Of a stretch of DNA of 64,000 nt, positions 1-8,350 are shown in pieces (the stretch's first letter is position 1; every line of letters starts with the position of its first letter). The notes beneath the pieces were generated by a model. The model worked only from the letters and a program-made list of their open reading frames with translations. It made no database searches and was not told where the DNA came from. The position numbers and the translations under genes are program-made. Source of the stretch: CAJCIY01 sp964245825 (lineage in GTDB: Bacteria; Actinomycetota; Actinomycetes; Mycobacteriales; CAJCIY01); NCBI GenBank assembly GCA_964245825.1, contig CAXTNT010000003.1, positions 240,773 to 304,772 of the forward strand. The letters run 5' to 3'.

Positions 1-866
1 GCGGCGGTGGCAGCCGCGGCCGACACCTCGACACACAAGCTCGCGTCGGCGAGCAGGTGCTTGAGCGCCTGGAACGAACCGATCGGCCGGCCGAACGCGA
101 TGCGGGTCTTGGCGTACTCGACAGTGAGCGAGACGAGCTCCCGCATCGCGCCGACGCTCTCGGCGACCGTCAGGAGCGCGGCCAGGTCGAAGAGCTCGCC
201 GAGTCCGCCCCCGGCCGCTCCACCGAGCACCGCGGCCGCAGGGACCTCGACGCCGTCGAAGCGGAGGGTGCAGAACCGGCGGGTCAGATCCAAGCTGCTC
301 GACTCCGCGAGCTCGCCCACCGGCTGCTCGAGGAGCAGGTGTACCGGCCCGTCGGGTCCCGCTGCCGTGGCAAGTACGACGTCGGCGACGGTGGCATCGG
401 GCACGAGGTGTGCGACCCCGTCGAGGACGTACCCGTCCGCGTTCGCCGTTGCCTGCAGCGCGCCGGGCCCGCCGTCGGCCTGGCTGACCGCCCACGTGCC
501 GACGGACTCGCCCGATGCGAGCGAAGGGAGGTGGGCCTTGCGCTGGGCCTCGGAGCCGAACTTCGACACCGCGAAGCACACGACGTTCGTGGCGGTGAAC
601 GGCCCGGGCTGCACGAACCGGCCGCGCTCCTCGGCGACGAGGACGGCGTCGCGGACGGGCTGATCCGACACGCTCCCGCCGCCGAGCTCGGCATCGACGA
701 AGAAGGAGAACCAGCCGAGCTCGCTCGCTGGCCCGATCAGCGCCGGGTCATGTGCCAAGGGAGCCTCGAGCATCGCGCGAACCCGCTCGAGGGAGCAGTT
801 GTCCTCGATGAAGCGCTGCGTCGTCGACCTGAACAGCTCCTGGTCCGCGGTGAGCGCCAGATCCAC
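1..866 (-). CDS. Acyl-CoA dehydrogenase, C-terminus cut by window edge
   Basis: Flavoprotein expected to alpha,beta-desaturate an acyl-CoA. The visible 288 codons read from a GTG (VDLALTADQELFRSTTQRF) through the N-terminal helical domain and the middle beta domain (GTWAVSQADGG). They continue into the C-terminal helical domain, with the family motif TRIAFGRPIGSFQALKHLLAD, and then run off the left edge. The start lies 9 bases after the stop of the upstream amidohydrolase, so the two are probably cotranscribed. The middle domain is divergent, as in the smaller subunits of heteromeric actinobacterial dehydrogenases. Family assignment is secure; substrate and activity are unknown. Confidence 0.85.
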   Translation of the reverse strand, partial: MDLALTADQELFRSTTQRFIEDNCSLERVRAMLEAPLAHDPALIGPASELGWFSFFVDAELGGGSVSDQPVRDAVLVAEERGRFVQPGPFTATNVVCFAVSKFGSEAQRKAHLPSLASGESVGTWAVSQADGGPGALQATANADGYVLDGVAHLVPDATVADVVLATAAGPDGPVHLLLEQPVGELAESSSLDLTRRFCTLRFDGVEVPAAAVLGGAAGGGLGELFDLAALLTVAESVGAMRELVSLTVEYAKTRIAFGRPIGSFQALKHLLADASLCVEVSAAAATA

Positions 867-875
867 GAGCTGCCC

Positions 876-2069
876 TCAGGCCGGGGTAGCGAGACCGAGG
901 AGGCCGCGGGCGTTGCCGCCCATCACCTTCTCGACCTGGTCGATCGGAAGCGAAGCAATCTCCTCGACCCACCCGACGGGGTCTGCGAGGCCCTCGACGT
1001 GCGGATAGTCCGAGCCGAAGCAGACGTGATCGGCGCCGAGGAGCTCGACGAGGGTGATCGGGTCCTCCTCGTGGAACGGGTGGACCCAGATGTTCCGGCG
1101 GAAGGTGTCCACCGGGTGTTCGTCCCAGCGATCCCGGGTGCGCTTGTAGACGTCATCGAGGTGCGTCAGCAGGGGGCGCACCCAGGCGGTGCCGTTCTCC
1201 ACGGTGAGGACCTTCAGGGCCGGGTGGCGGGTCAGGCAGCCGTGGCCAATGAGGGACACCATGGCGTCTTCGATCGCACGGTGCTTCATCGCGGCAGTGA
1301 TGAAGTTCGACACGTGGTTGAACGACTGGTGCTCGGTCTGGCTGCCCTCCCACTCGCTGAGGTGCCGGCTGTAGCCGTCGTCAGAGGCGTGCAGGCACAC
1401 GAGCAGACCAAGGTCGGAAACCCGGGACCAGAACGGGTCGAACTCCGGGAGCGCGAACGAGCGCAGCCCGCTGGGACCGGGCACCGGCGCCGGACGAATG
1501 AGGATCGCCTTGGCACCCAGGCCGGCGACGTATTCGAGCTCCTCGAGAGCGCGGTCGACGATCGGCAGCGTGATGATCGGGACCGAGAAGATGCGGTCCT
1601 CATAGTTGAACGACCAGTGCTCGTACATCCACTGGTTCAGCGCATGGATGATCACATGGGTCAGGTTGGGGTCGTCGGCGAACCGCTCCTCGATGAGGCT
1701 TGCGAGCGTCGGAAACATGACGGACTGGTCGATGCCGAGCTCATCCATCAACTCGATGCGCGGGGCGGGGTCGAAGAACCCCGGGAGCGCCTTCATCGGC
1801 TTCATGATCTCCCGCCGCGTCATCCCGGCCGGGGCGCCAGCCTTGAAGTACTGCTCCTGCGCGCCCGGAGAGCCCACGACCTCGAACGTCGGGTTCGGGA
1901 TGTAATCGGTGATCTTGCCGCGGACGCTGAGCTTGGTGCGCCCGTCCTTCTCGACGTACTCGATCGCGCCCTTGTACTCCGCCGGGAGGAACTTCGTGAC
2001 GGCGTCACGGTTCTCGTACATGTGGTTGTCGGCGTCGAAGATCGGGAGTCCGAAACGGCGGTCGGGCAT
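876..2069 (-). CDS. Amidohydrolase-2 family metal-dependent hydrolase
   Basis: A 397-residue TIM-barrel protein of the amidohydrolase-2 (ACMSD/LigW-like) family. These enzymes hydrolyse or decarboxylate small carboxylates and ring-cleavage products. The N-terminal metal motif is FDADNHMYE near residues 11-19. Later come a barrel histidine in LLVCLHASDD and the C-terminal metal aspartate in CFGSDYPHVEG. I chose the ATG at 2069 because AGGAGCG lies just upstream; an upstream in-frame start would only add a non-conserved tail. The gene is divergent from an SDR and followed after 9 bases by an acyl-CoA dehydrogenase. It resembles the protein at 12811-14103. Substrate unknown. Confidence 0.87.
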   Translation of the reverse strand: MPDRRFGLPIFDADNHMYENRDAVTKFLPAEYKGAIEYVEKDGRTKLSVRGKITDYIPNPTFEVVGSPGAQEQYFKAGAPAGMTRREIMKPMKALPGFFDPAPRIELMDELGIDQSVMFPTLASLIEERFADDPNLTHVIIHALNQWMYEHWSFNYEDRIFSVPIITLPIVDRALEELEYVAGLGAKAILIRPAPVPGPSGLRSFALPEFDPFWSRVSDLGLLVCLHASDDGYSRHLSEWEGSQTEHQSFNHVSNFITAAMKHRAIEDAMVSLIGHGCLTRHPALKVLTVENGTAWVRPLLTHLDDVYKRTRDRWDEHPVDTFRRNIWVHPFHEEDPITLVELLGADHVCFGSDYPHVEGLADPVGWVEEIASLPIDQVEKVMGGNARGLLGLATPA

Positions 2070-2208
2070 CAGTCGCTCCTGTAGTCGGCAGTAACTCGAA
2101 CGTATCACCAGCTAGCAGGCGCCCAGCGTGGAACCAACCAGCGCTCGTCGGCGCGACCGGCGATGTCGGCACGGTGAGGGGGTCAGACAAATCCTCTAGG
2201 TTGATCGG

Positions 2209-3024
2209 ATGGCAGGCGGGGCGATGTTGGCTGGTACATCCGTCGTCGTCACCGGCGCGGGCGCCGGGCTCGGGCGGGCCTACGCGCTCGACCTCGCGGC
2301 CAACGGCGCAGCGGTGCTGGTCAACGACATCGACGGCCGTGCGGCAGCGGCGGTCGCCGCGGAGATCACCGCAACCGGAGCAAGAGCGGAGGCCGACGAG
2401 CACACCGTGGCCGACGCCCGCTCGGCCGCAGGGATCATCGCCCACGCCTTGGACTCGTTCGGTCGTCTCGACGGGCTGGTGAACAACGCCGGCATCTTCC
2501 ACTCCACCGCGCCGGCCGGCGAGTCGCTCGCTGATGCTGCCGAGCTCGTCCAGGTCAACCTGCTGGGCACGTTGTTCTGCGGTCTGTCGGCGATCCGGCA
2601 CTTCGTCGCCGAGGGCCGCGGCGTGATCGTGAACGACACCAGCGGCGCCCTCGCCGGCCTCCCTCGCCGCGGCACCTACGGCGCTACGAAGGGAGCGACG
2701 ATGTCGCTCACGTACTCGTGGGCTGCTGACCTCGCCGAGCACGGCATCAGGGTGAACGCCGTGTCGCCGATGGCCAAGACCGAGATGGTGAACCGCCGTC
2801 TCGCTGCGGGTGCGACCAACACGCCGCCCTGGCCCCCCAGCCACGTCGCTCCGTTGGTGACGTACTTGATCAGCGACGATGCGGCCGCCGTCACCGGACG
2901 GGTGATCCGGCTCGACGGCCCGACGATGCAGATCCTCAGGCGCCCCGGCGACCCGAGCGCATCGGCAACCTCGGACCACTGGGATCACCGGACGCTGGCG
3001 CAGATCGTGCCGACGCTGCTGTGA
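2209..3024 (+). CDS. SDR family oxidoreductase
   Basis: A 271-residue classical short-chain dehydrogenase/reductase, expected to use NAD(P)H on a hydroxy or keto group. Visible motifs are the nucleotide loop TGAGAGLG near residue 15, LVNNAGIF, a serine in NDTSGALAG, and the catalytic YGATK. A second start at 2224 begins closer to the first beta strand and has a G-rich stretch upstream, so the true start could be 15 bases downstream. The gene diverges from the amidohydrolase and runs towards the hydratase that follows. Substrate cannot be told from sequence. Confidence 0.88.
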   Translation: MAGGAMLAGTSVVVTGAGAGLGRAYALDLAANGAAVLVNDIDGRAAAAVAAEITATGARAEADEHTVADARSAAGIIAHALDSFGRLDGLVNNAGIFHSTAPAGESLADAAELVQVNLLGTLFCGLSAIRHFVAEGRGVIVNDTSGALAGLPRRGTYGATKGATMSLTYSWAADLAEHGIRVNAVSPMAKTEMVNRRLAAGATNTPPWPPSHVAPLVTYLISDDAAAVTGRVIRLDGPTMQILRRPGDPSASATSDHWDHRTLAQIVPTLL

Positions 3025-3074
3025 CCGGACGCAGGCTCCGACGCTCGCGCGGGCTCACCGGCCTGACCTGGGGA

Positions 3075-3884
3075 TCACCGGTTCTGCCACCTGGGTGCCC
3101 GCTTCTGGGCGAACGCCCTCGGGCCCTCCTTGGCGTCGTCGGAGCGGAACACCTGCTGTGAGATCTCGTCCTCGATGGTGCGCGCCCCGGCCAGGGTGGT
3201 GTCGAGGCCACGCAGGACGGATTCCTTCGTCTTGCGGACCGCAAGCGGACCGTTGGCCAAGATGCGGTCCGCCCACGCTCGTGCGGCGTCCATCAGGGAG
3301 TCCCGCTCCACGATGTCGGTGAGCACGCCGAGTCGCAGGGCGCGTTCGGCGCTGATCACGTCAGCGCACAGGAGGATCTCCATCACGGCCGCGTACCCGA
3401 GCTGCCTGGGCAGGCGGGAGGTGCTGCCGCCACCGGCGAAGAGGCCGCGCTTGGCTTCGAGGACGCCGAAGGTCGCCGTCGGGGTGGCGAGCCGGATGTC
3501 GATGCCACCGAGCATCTCCATGCCCCCCGCGACACACGGACCGTCGATCGCCGCGATGATCGGCTTGTAGATCGCCAGGTCCCGCAGCACGGCCCTGGGT
3601 CCGTCGCTGAGCCGGCAGCCGTCGAGCTCGGTGATCTCTCCGCTGGCGATCCGGGTGGAGAGCTCGGTGATCTGGGGTACGTAGTCTCTCAGGTCGGCGC
3701 CGGACATGAATGAGCCTTCGACACCCGTCACGATCGCGACCCACAGGTCGTCGTCGTCCCGGAATTGCTTCCACGCCTTCGCGAGATCCCTGAAGTGGTA
3801 CAGGTCCATCGCGTTCTTGCGTTCCGGACGGTCGATCGTGACGACGAGGAGATGCTCCCCTTCGCGTTCGAGGTGGATCGGCAT
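3075..3884 (-). CDS. Enoyl-CoA hydratase/isomerase family protein
   Basis: A 269-residue crotonase-fold protein. It opens with a strand typical of the family (HLLVVTIDRPERKNAMD). The first oxyanion-hole loop is GSFMSGADLRDY and the second is AAIDGPCVAGGMEML. The tail GPRAFAQKRAPRW is the usual C-terminal signature. The FGVLEAKRGLFAGGGS segment carries a glutamate in the normal catalytic region, so hydratase activity is plausible. It is divergent from the phosphotransferase gene at 3987. The start at 3884 is the first methionine that fits the family N-terminus. Confidence 0.9.
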   Translation of the reverse strand: MPIHLEREGEHLLVVTIDRPERKNAMDLYHFRDLAKAWKQFRDDDDLWVAIVTGVEGSFMSGADLRDYVPQITELSTRIASGEITELDGCRLSDGPRAVLRDLAIYKPIIAAIDGPCVAGGMEMLGGIDIRLATPTATFGVLEAKRGLFAGGGSTSRLPRQLGYAAVMEILLCADVISAERALRLGVLTDIVERDSLMDAARAWADRILANGPLAVRKTKESVLRGLDTTLAGARTIEDEISQQVFRSDDAKEGPRAFAQKRAPRWQNR

Positions 3885-3986
3885 GGCTGGAACTATCGCA
3901 CGGTGCCCCACCCCATGATCGGCTCTTGTTACGATCCCGGCTCGGTAGGACAACGAGCGCCACGTCGATCGGGAGCAAGGAGAGCC

Positions 3987-5073
3987 ATGCGGTCTGCCGC
4001 TGATGCTCCGACGCCGGCAGATTCCGCTCGAGTCTCGAAAGCAGAGCGTGGCGCGGCGCTGCAGGCCTGGTATGCGAGCACCGGTGATGCCGTGGACGTC
4101 CGCATCGACGACACGGTCGGCCAAGGTCAGTCGAACGAGATCATCTTCGCCTCCATCACCCGCTCGAGCGCGAGTGCTGCACCTGACGTGGAGGAGGTGG
4201 TGGTCCGGATCCCGCCGACGGGGATGCAGCTGTTCCCGCGCTACGACTTGATGATGGAGGCCGCCGTCCAGCGGTTCGCCGCTGGCGCCGGGGTCTCGGT
4301 GCCGGTTCCGCTCGTCCACGAGCAGGACGAGTCCTGGTTCGGCGCCCCGTTCCTTGTCATGNNNNNNNNNNCTGATGCCTCGTGTCGCCGGCCGGATCCC
4401 CGGTCTCGTGCCAGGTACCTGCGATTGGATCGTCGCGCTGACAGCCCAGGAACAACGCCGTCTGCAGCTGCGGTTCCTCGATGAGCTCGCCACGCTGCAC
4501 CGTGCCCCGTTCGAAGACGCCGGCGTCTGCGGTCTGCTGCGGGACTCGAGCTCCTTGGCTGCCGAGGTGGCGTGGTGGCGGGACTTTGCCGAATGGGGTT
4601 GTGCGGGACACGAGCCCGGGCCGCTCGTCGATCTGTTCGACGGCTGCGCTGCGCTGCTGCCGAGCTCGGACCCGCCGCGCTCGGTGTTGTGGGGCGACGT
4701 CCGGCTTGGGAACGTGATCGTCGACGACGATCTGGCCCCGGCTGCGGTTCTCGACTGGGAGATGGCCACGATCGGGCCGGCGGAGAGCGACCTCGCCTGG
4801 TTCACGGCACTGTCGGCCATGGTCGAACGCTTCTTCTCAGCGCCCGTGCCGGGGTTCCTGGATCGCGACGGAATCGTCGCGGTACATGAGGCAGCACTCG
4901 GTCGTGAGATGCAGGACCTGTGGTGGCACGAGCTGTTCGCGATGGCTCGGTCCGCCGCGGCTGGGCATCGGGCAACGGTGGTCGAGGCCACCATGACTGG
5001 TAGCGCGATCCCGAGCCCCGCCTCGAGCCCGGTGGTGAACTACACCAGTCGGCGGATCGCCAGGGCCCGGTGA
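3987..5073 (+). CDS. APH-type phosphotransferase (kinase-like), interrupted by an assembly gap
   Basis: An aminoglycoside phosphotransferase-fold protein of the type often found beside fadE genes in actinobacteria, where its substrate is unknown. The N-lobe has GQGQSNEIIF (a glycine-rich loop) and VVVRIPPTG, where the usual nucleotide-lysine position is arginine. After the N-run the C-lobe carries the Brenner-type motif WGDVRLGNVIVDD and the metal motif LDWEMATIGPAESDLAW. The reading frame differs on the two sides of 4362-4371, so the true gap length is unknown and this is one gene, not two. The start at 3987 has GGAGCAAGGAGAG upstream. Probably a small-molecule or CoA-precursor kinase, not a resistance gene. 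Confidence 0.8.
4362..4371. other. Assembly gap of ten N
   Basis: Ten unresolved bases lie inside the phosphotransferase gene. The frame changes across them, so the stated length is a placeholder or the missing length is not a multiple that keeps frame. Confidence 0.98.
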
Positions 5074-5107
5074 TCTGTCGCTCGCACGTCTCGGCGCGCG
5101 GCATCGG

Positions 5108-6337
5108 TCAGTCGAAGCTGGCGTCTTCGGTCAAGCCGAGCTGGGGGTGCGCGCCCGCCATCCGGGTCTGTGCCGTCCCATAGCCGAACTCGCCGGTGGC
5201 AGGGTCATCGAGACGGACGACGCAGTCACGGTGCTGGTGGATGCGGCGGGCGACCTCCGGCTGGTCGCACCCGTCGATCCGTTCGCCGTCGACGACGAGC
5301 TCACCCCGCCATTCGCCCTGGTGGTGGCCGTTGAACCCCCCGTACAGACCGGTGCCGAGATGGAAGCCGGTATCGGACACCGGCTGCACCGTGAAGGTTC
5401 GTTCCGTCCCGTCGGCAAGGACATACCGCATCCAACCCCCGGTCAGCCGACGGTTGTCGTCGTCGAACGTCAGGTGCGGCTCGACCGTCTTGAACGGGAT
5501 GCGCCGGCCGTTCGGCAACTCGATGCCACCCTGGGAGGATCCGGTTGACCAGCCGTTGCCGCTGTAGCGCTGGTGGTAGGTGAACAGCGCGAAGGCAGTC
5601 CCGTCAGGCTTGTACATGGTGACGGGCATCCAGATCATCTGGCCCGCAGTACCGGCTGGCACCGGCGTGGCTTCGATGTCGGCGATCGGCGTGCCCACCT
5701 CGTAGCGGACACCCCAGGAGCGATCTCGGGACGAGACCCACGACGTCTCATCCAGCTCGATGCGGTCACCGGCAATGTCGACCCAGCCGGACGCGACGCC
5801 GGTGTGATGGAAGCGGAGCACATCGGCGTCGATCCGGTAGCGGCTCCGGCTGATGTGGATCTCCGGATCCTCGACGATCGGTGGCACAACACCTCGCAGC
5901 TCCCAGTCGAAGCTGATCGGCACCACGTCATTGGGTTCCAGCACCATCCGCACGCGCTGGAGCGGTTCGATGGTCTCGTAGCGGATCGGACCGACCCCGG
6001 TCCCAGCCGGATCTGAGGCGAGCCGCCGGCTCGCCCGTACGGTCCACTGCGTCGTCCCCCGTGAGACGCCGGCGAACCCGTCCAGGACGTTGCGGTTCGT
6101 GTACTTGCCCAGTCCGAATGCCAAGCTGATCGAGCCGTCCATGGCCGCCGCCATCGCCCACAGCTTCTCGGTCCAAGCGCGGTCGGTCTGTCCGACGCGG
6201 GCGAACGTGTCGACGATCTGGTGGGTGAAGAGCTCGTCTGCGGGCAGCAACGGCCCCGGGGACTTCACCGGGCCACCAGCGGTTCGGCGCCCGCCGCATT
6301 CGCAGCGGTGCGCTGATGCATCGGTGGAGGCTAGCAT
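5108..6337 (-). CDS. AttH/CrtC-like beta-barrel protein of unknown function
   Basis: A 409-residue soluble protein without signal peptide or membrane segment. It is rich in aromatic and beta-strand patterns: WELRGVVPP, SWGVRYEVG, GGWMRYVLADGTERTFTV, GTGLYGGFNGHHQGEW. This pattern is reminiscent of the two-domain lipocalin-like AttH/hydroxyneurosporene-synthase fold, in proteins that often neighbour APH-type kinases and beta-oxidation genes; the family call is tentative. The first 23 residues look unlike structured protein, so a GTG at 6268 (VKSPGPLLPADE) may be the real start; no clear ribosome-binding site decides it. It converges on the phosphotransferase, 34 bases away. Function unknown. 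Confidence 0.65.
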   Translation of the reverse strand: MLASTDASAHRCECGGRRTAGGPVKSPGPLLPADELFTHQIVDTFARVGQTDRAWTEKLWAMAAAMDGSISLAFGLGKYTNRNVLDGFAGVSRGTTQWTVRASRRLASDPAGTGVGPIRYETIEPLQRVRMVLEPNDVVPISFDWELRGVVPPIVEDPEIHISRSRYRIDADVLRFHHTGVASGWVDIAGDRIELDETSWVSSRDRSWGVRYEVGTPIADIEATPVPAGTAGQMIWMPVTMYKPDGTAFALFTYHQRYSGNGWSTGSSQGGIELPNGRRIPFKTVEPHLTFDDDNRRLTGGWMRYVLADGTERTFTVQPVSDTGFHLGTGLYGGFNGHHQGEWRGELVVDGERIDGCDQPEVARRIHQHRDCVVRLDDPATGEFGYGTAQTRMAGAHPQLGLTEDASFD

Positions 6338-6532
6338 CCCGGTCAGCCGGACCCCGTGGGGCTAAGCGCGTTGAGGCCACCGCCGCGAATCGTCTAGCCT
6401 TTTCGACATGCACAGTGCGCTCGGGGTCCGATGCGGGCGCCCCGCCCCGCGGGAAGGGCAACCCCTCCCGTCGGTCCGGCATCCGCACCGCACCATCCCG
6501 ATGGGCAGCAGCGGACCGAGTGGGGTCCGGCG

Positions 6533-8350
6533 GTGAGCGAGGACGACGAGGGCCAGTCACATCGGGCGGCGCTGTACCGGAAGTACCAAGCGGAGCGGGA
6601 CAAGCGCCTCGTCGAAGGTCGGTCCGCGATCAGGGACCTTCGCACCGATGAGGCGTTCGCCGACTACCTGAACGACCCGTTCACCCCATTCGTCGAACGC
6701 GAACCGGTTCAGGCCGCGGCCGATGTCACGATCGTCGGCGCCGGACTAGCCGGCCTCGTCGTCGCCGCTCAGCTCCGCAAGGCCGGGATCGAGACCATCC
6801 GCCTCATCGACCGCGCCGGCGGACCCGGTGGTGCCTGGTACTGGAACCGCTACCCGGGCGTGATGTCCGACATCGAGTCGTACGTGTACCTGCCGATGCT
6901 CGAGGAGCTCGGCTACACCCCCACAAGGAAGTACACGTTCGGCTCGGAGATCCGGCAACACCTCGAGTCCATCGCCGACCGGTTCGCACTGCGAGACGAC
7001 GCGCTGTTCCACACGGGCGTCGAGAGCACGCAGTGGGACGAGTCCATCGGGCGCTGGGTGCTGAGGACCGACCGCGGAGATGTGCTCACCTCGAAGTACG
7101 TCGTGATGGCCGTGGGGATCCTCAACCTCCTGAAGCTCCCGTTGATCCCGGGCATGGAGACCTTCGCCGGGGAGTCGTTCCATACGGCACGGTGGAACTA
7201 CGCCTACACCGGCGGCACGCCGCAGGACCCTGCGCTGGTGAACCTCGCGGACAAGGTCGTGGGTGTCCTGGGCACCGGCGCCACCGCCATCCAGTGCGTA
7301 CCCCCCCTGGCAGAGCACTCCAAGCACCTGTACGTGTTCCAGCGCACACCCTCAGCCATCGGCGAACGGGGCAACCGCCCGACCGGTGCCGACGTGATCC
7401 GGACGATGCGACCAGGCTGGCAGCGCTCCCGGATGGACAGCTTCTCGGGTGTGATGGCAGGCGCGGCCGTCGAGGACCTTGTCGACGACGGGTGGACCCG
7501 CGACTGGCGCCAGGTGGTCAGCCCGAGGGTCACGCCGGGCATGTCGCGCCACGACATCGCCCGACAGGTCGAAGAGTGCGACTTCGCGATCATGGACGCG
7601 CATCGCGAGCGGGTCAGCACGATCGTGCGGGACCCCGACACCGCTGAGATGCTCAAGCCCTACTACCGCTACGCGTGCAAGCGCCCCTGCTTCCACGACG
7701 AGTTCCTGCCCACCTTCAACCGACCGAACGTCACCCTGGTCAGCTGCCCGGGGGGCATCGAACGCGTCACGAGCGAAGGGTTGGTGGTCGACGGCACGCT
7801 GTTCGAGCTCGACTGCATCGTGTACGCCACGGGCTTCGAACCAGAGTCGACGCCATTCCCCCAGCGGGCCGGACACCAGATCACGGGTCGTGACGGGATG
7901 ACACTGGCCGCGAAGTTCGCCGCCGGCCCGCGGACCCTGCACGGCGTGATGACCAGAGGTTTCCCGAACCTGTTCATCATGCCCGCACCGTTCCAGCAGG
8001 CTGCCGGTAGCCCGAACTACACCCACGTCGCCGTCGAAGGCGCCGAGCACATCGCGGCCACGATCGCTGCGCTCCACCAGCGCGGCGTACAGGTCGCCGA
8101 TGTCTCCGCGCAGGCGGAGCAGGCGTGGGTCGACGAGATCGTCAGCGCCTTCCGGGATCCCTCCCGTTTCTTGGCTGCCTGCACCCCGTCGAGGATCAAC
8201 TTCGAAGGCGACATGAGCAAGATCACCCCCCTCGCCGGCAGCTACGGCGGGGGGGCTGGCGACCTGTTCGGGTGGCGAGACCTTCTTGCGGACTGGCGCA
8301 GGGACGGGAAGTTCGCCGGCCTCGAGCTCGACGAGCGCCGCAGCTCGTGA
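6533..8350 (+). CDS. Baeyer-Villiger-type flavin monooxygenase
   Basis: A class B flavoprotein monooxygenase of about 605 residues that should insert oxygen next to a ketone using FAD and NADPH. It shows the first Rossmann loop (VGAGLAGL), the aromatic FAD segment GGAWYWNRYPGVMSDIES, and the exact Baeyer-Villiger fingerprint FxGxxxHxxxW (FAGESFHTARW). The second Rossmann loop is LGTGATAIQ, followed by IVYATGFE. I preferred the GTG at 6533; an in-frame ATG exists at 6431 but its translation is proline/arginine-rich and unlike the family. The stop overlaps the next SDR start by GTGA, so ketone formation and oxygenation may be coupled. Confidence 0.88.
   Translation: MSEDDEGQSHRAALYRKYQAERDKRLVEGRSAIRDLRTDEAFADYLNDPFTPFVEREPVQAAADVTIVGAGLAGLVVAAQLRKAGIETIRLIDRAGGPGGAWYWNRYPGVMSDIESYVYLPMLEELGYTPTRKYTFGSEIRQHLESIADRFALRDDALFHTGVESTQWDESIGRWVLRTDRGDVLTSKYVVMAVGILNLLKLPLIPGMETFAGESFHTARWNYAYTGGTPQDPALVNLADKVVGVLGTGATAIQCVPPLAEHSKHLYVFQRTPSAIGERGNRPTGADVIRTMRPGWQRSRMDSFSGVMAGAAVEDLVDDGWTRDWRQVVSPRVTPGMSRHDIARQVEECDFAIMDAHRERVSTIVRDPDTAEMLKPYYRYACKRPCFHDEFLPTFNRPNVTLVSCPGGIERVTSEGLVVDGTLFELDCIVYATGFEPESTPFPQRAGHQITGRDGMTLAAKFAAGPRTLHGVMTRGFPNLFIMPAPFQQAAGSPNYTHVAVEGAEHIAATIAALHQRGVQVADVSAQAEQAWVDEIVSAFRDPSRFLAACTPSRINFEGDMSKITPLAGSYGGGAGDLFGWRDLLADWRRDGKFAGLELDERRSS

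Noticed and set aside
57..2084. Long plus-strand open frame of 675 codons
   Set aside because: It is antisense to the acyl-CoA dehydrogenase and amidohydrolase, whose motifs are clear; its own translation is arginine/glutamate-rich and family-free.
3987..5073. Two separate phosphotransferase genes
   Set aside because: N-lobe and C-lobe lie on the two sides of an N-run and together make one normal-length protein.
3987..5073. Aminoglycoside resistance gene
   Set aside because: The fold is shared, but the context is lipid catabolism and the sequence resembles the acyl-CoA-associated group, so resistance is not supported.
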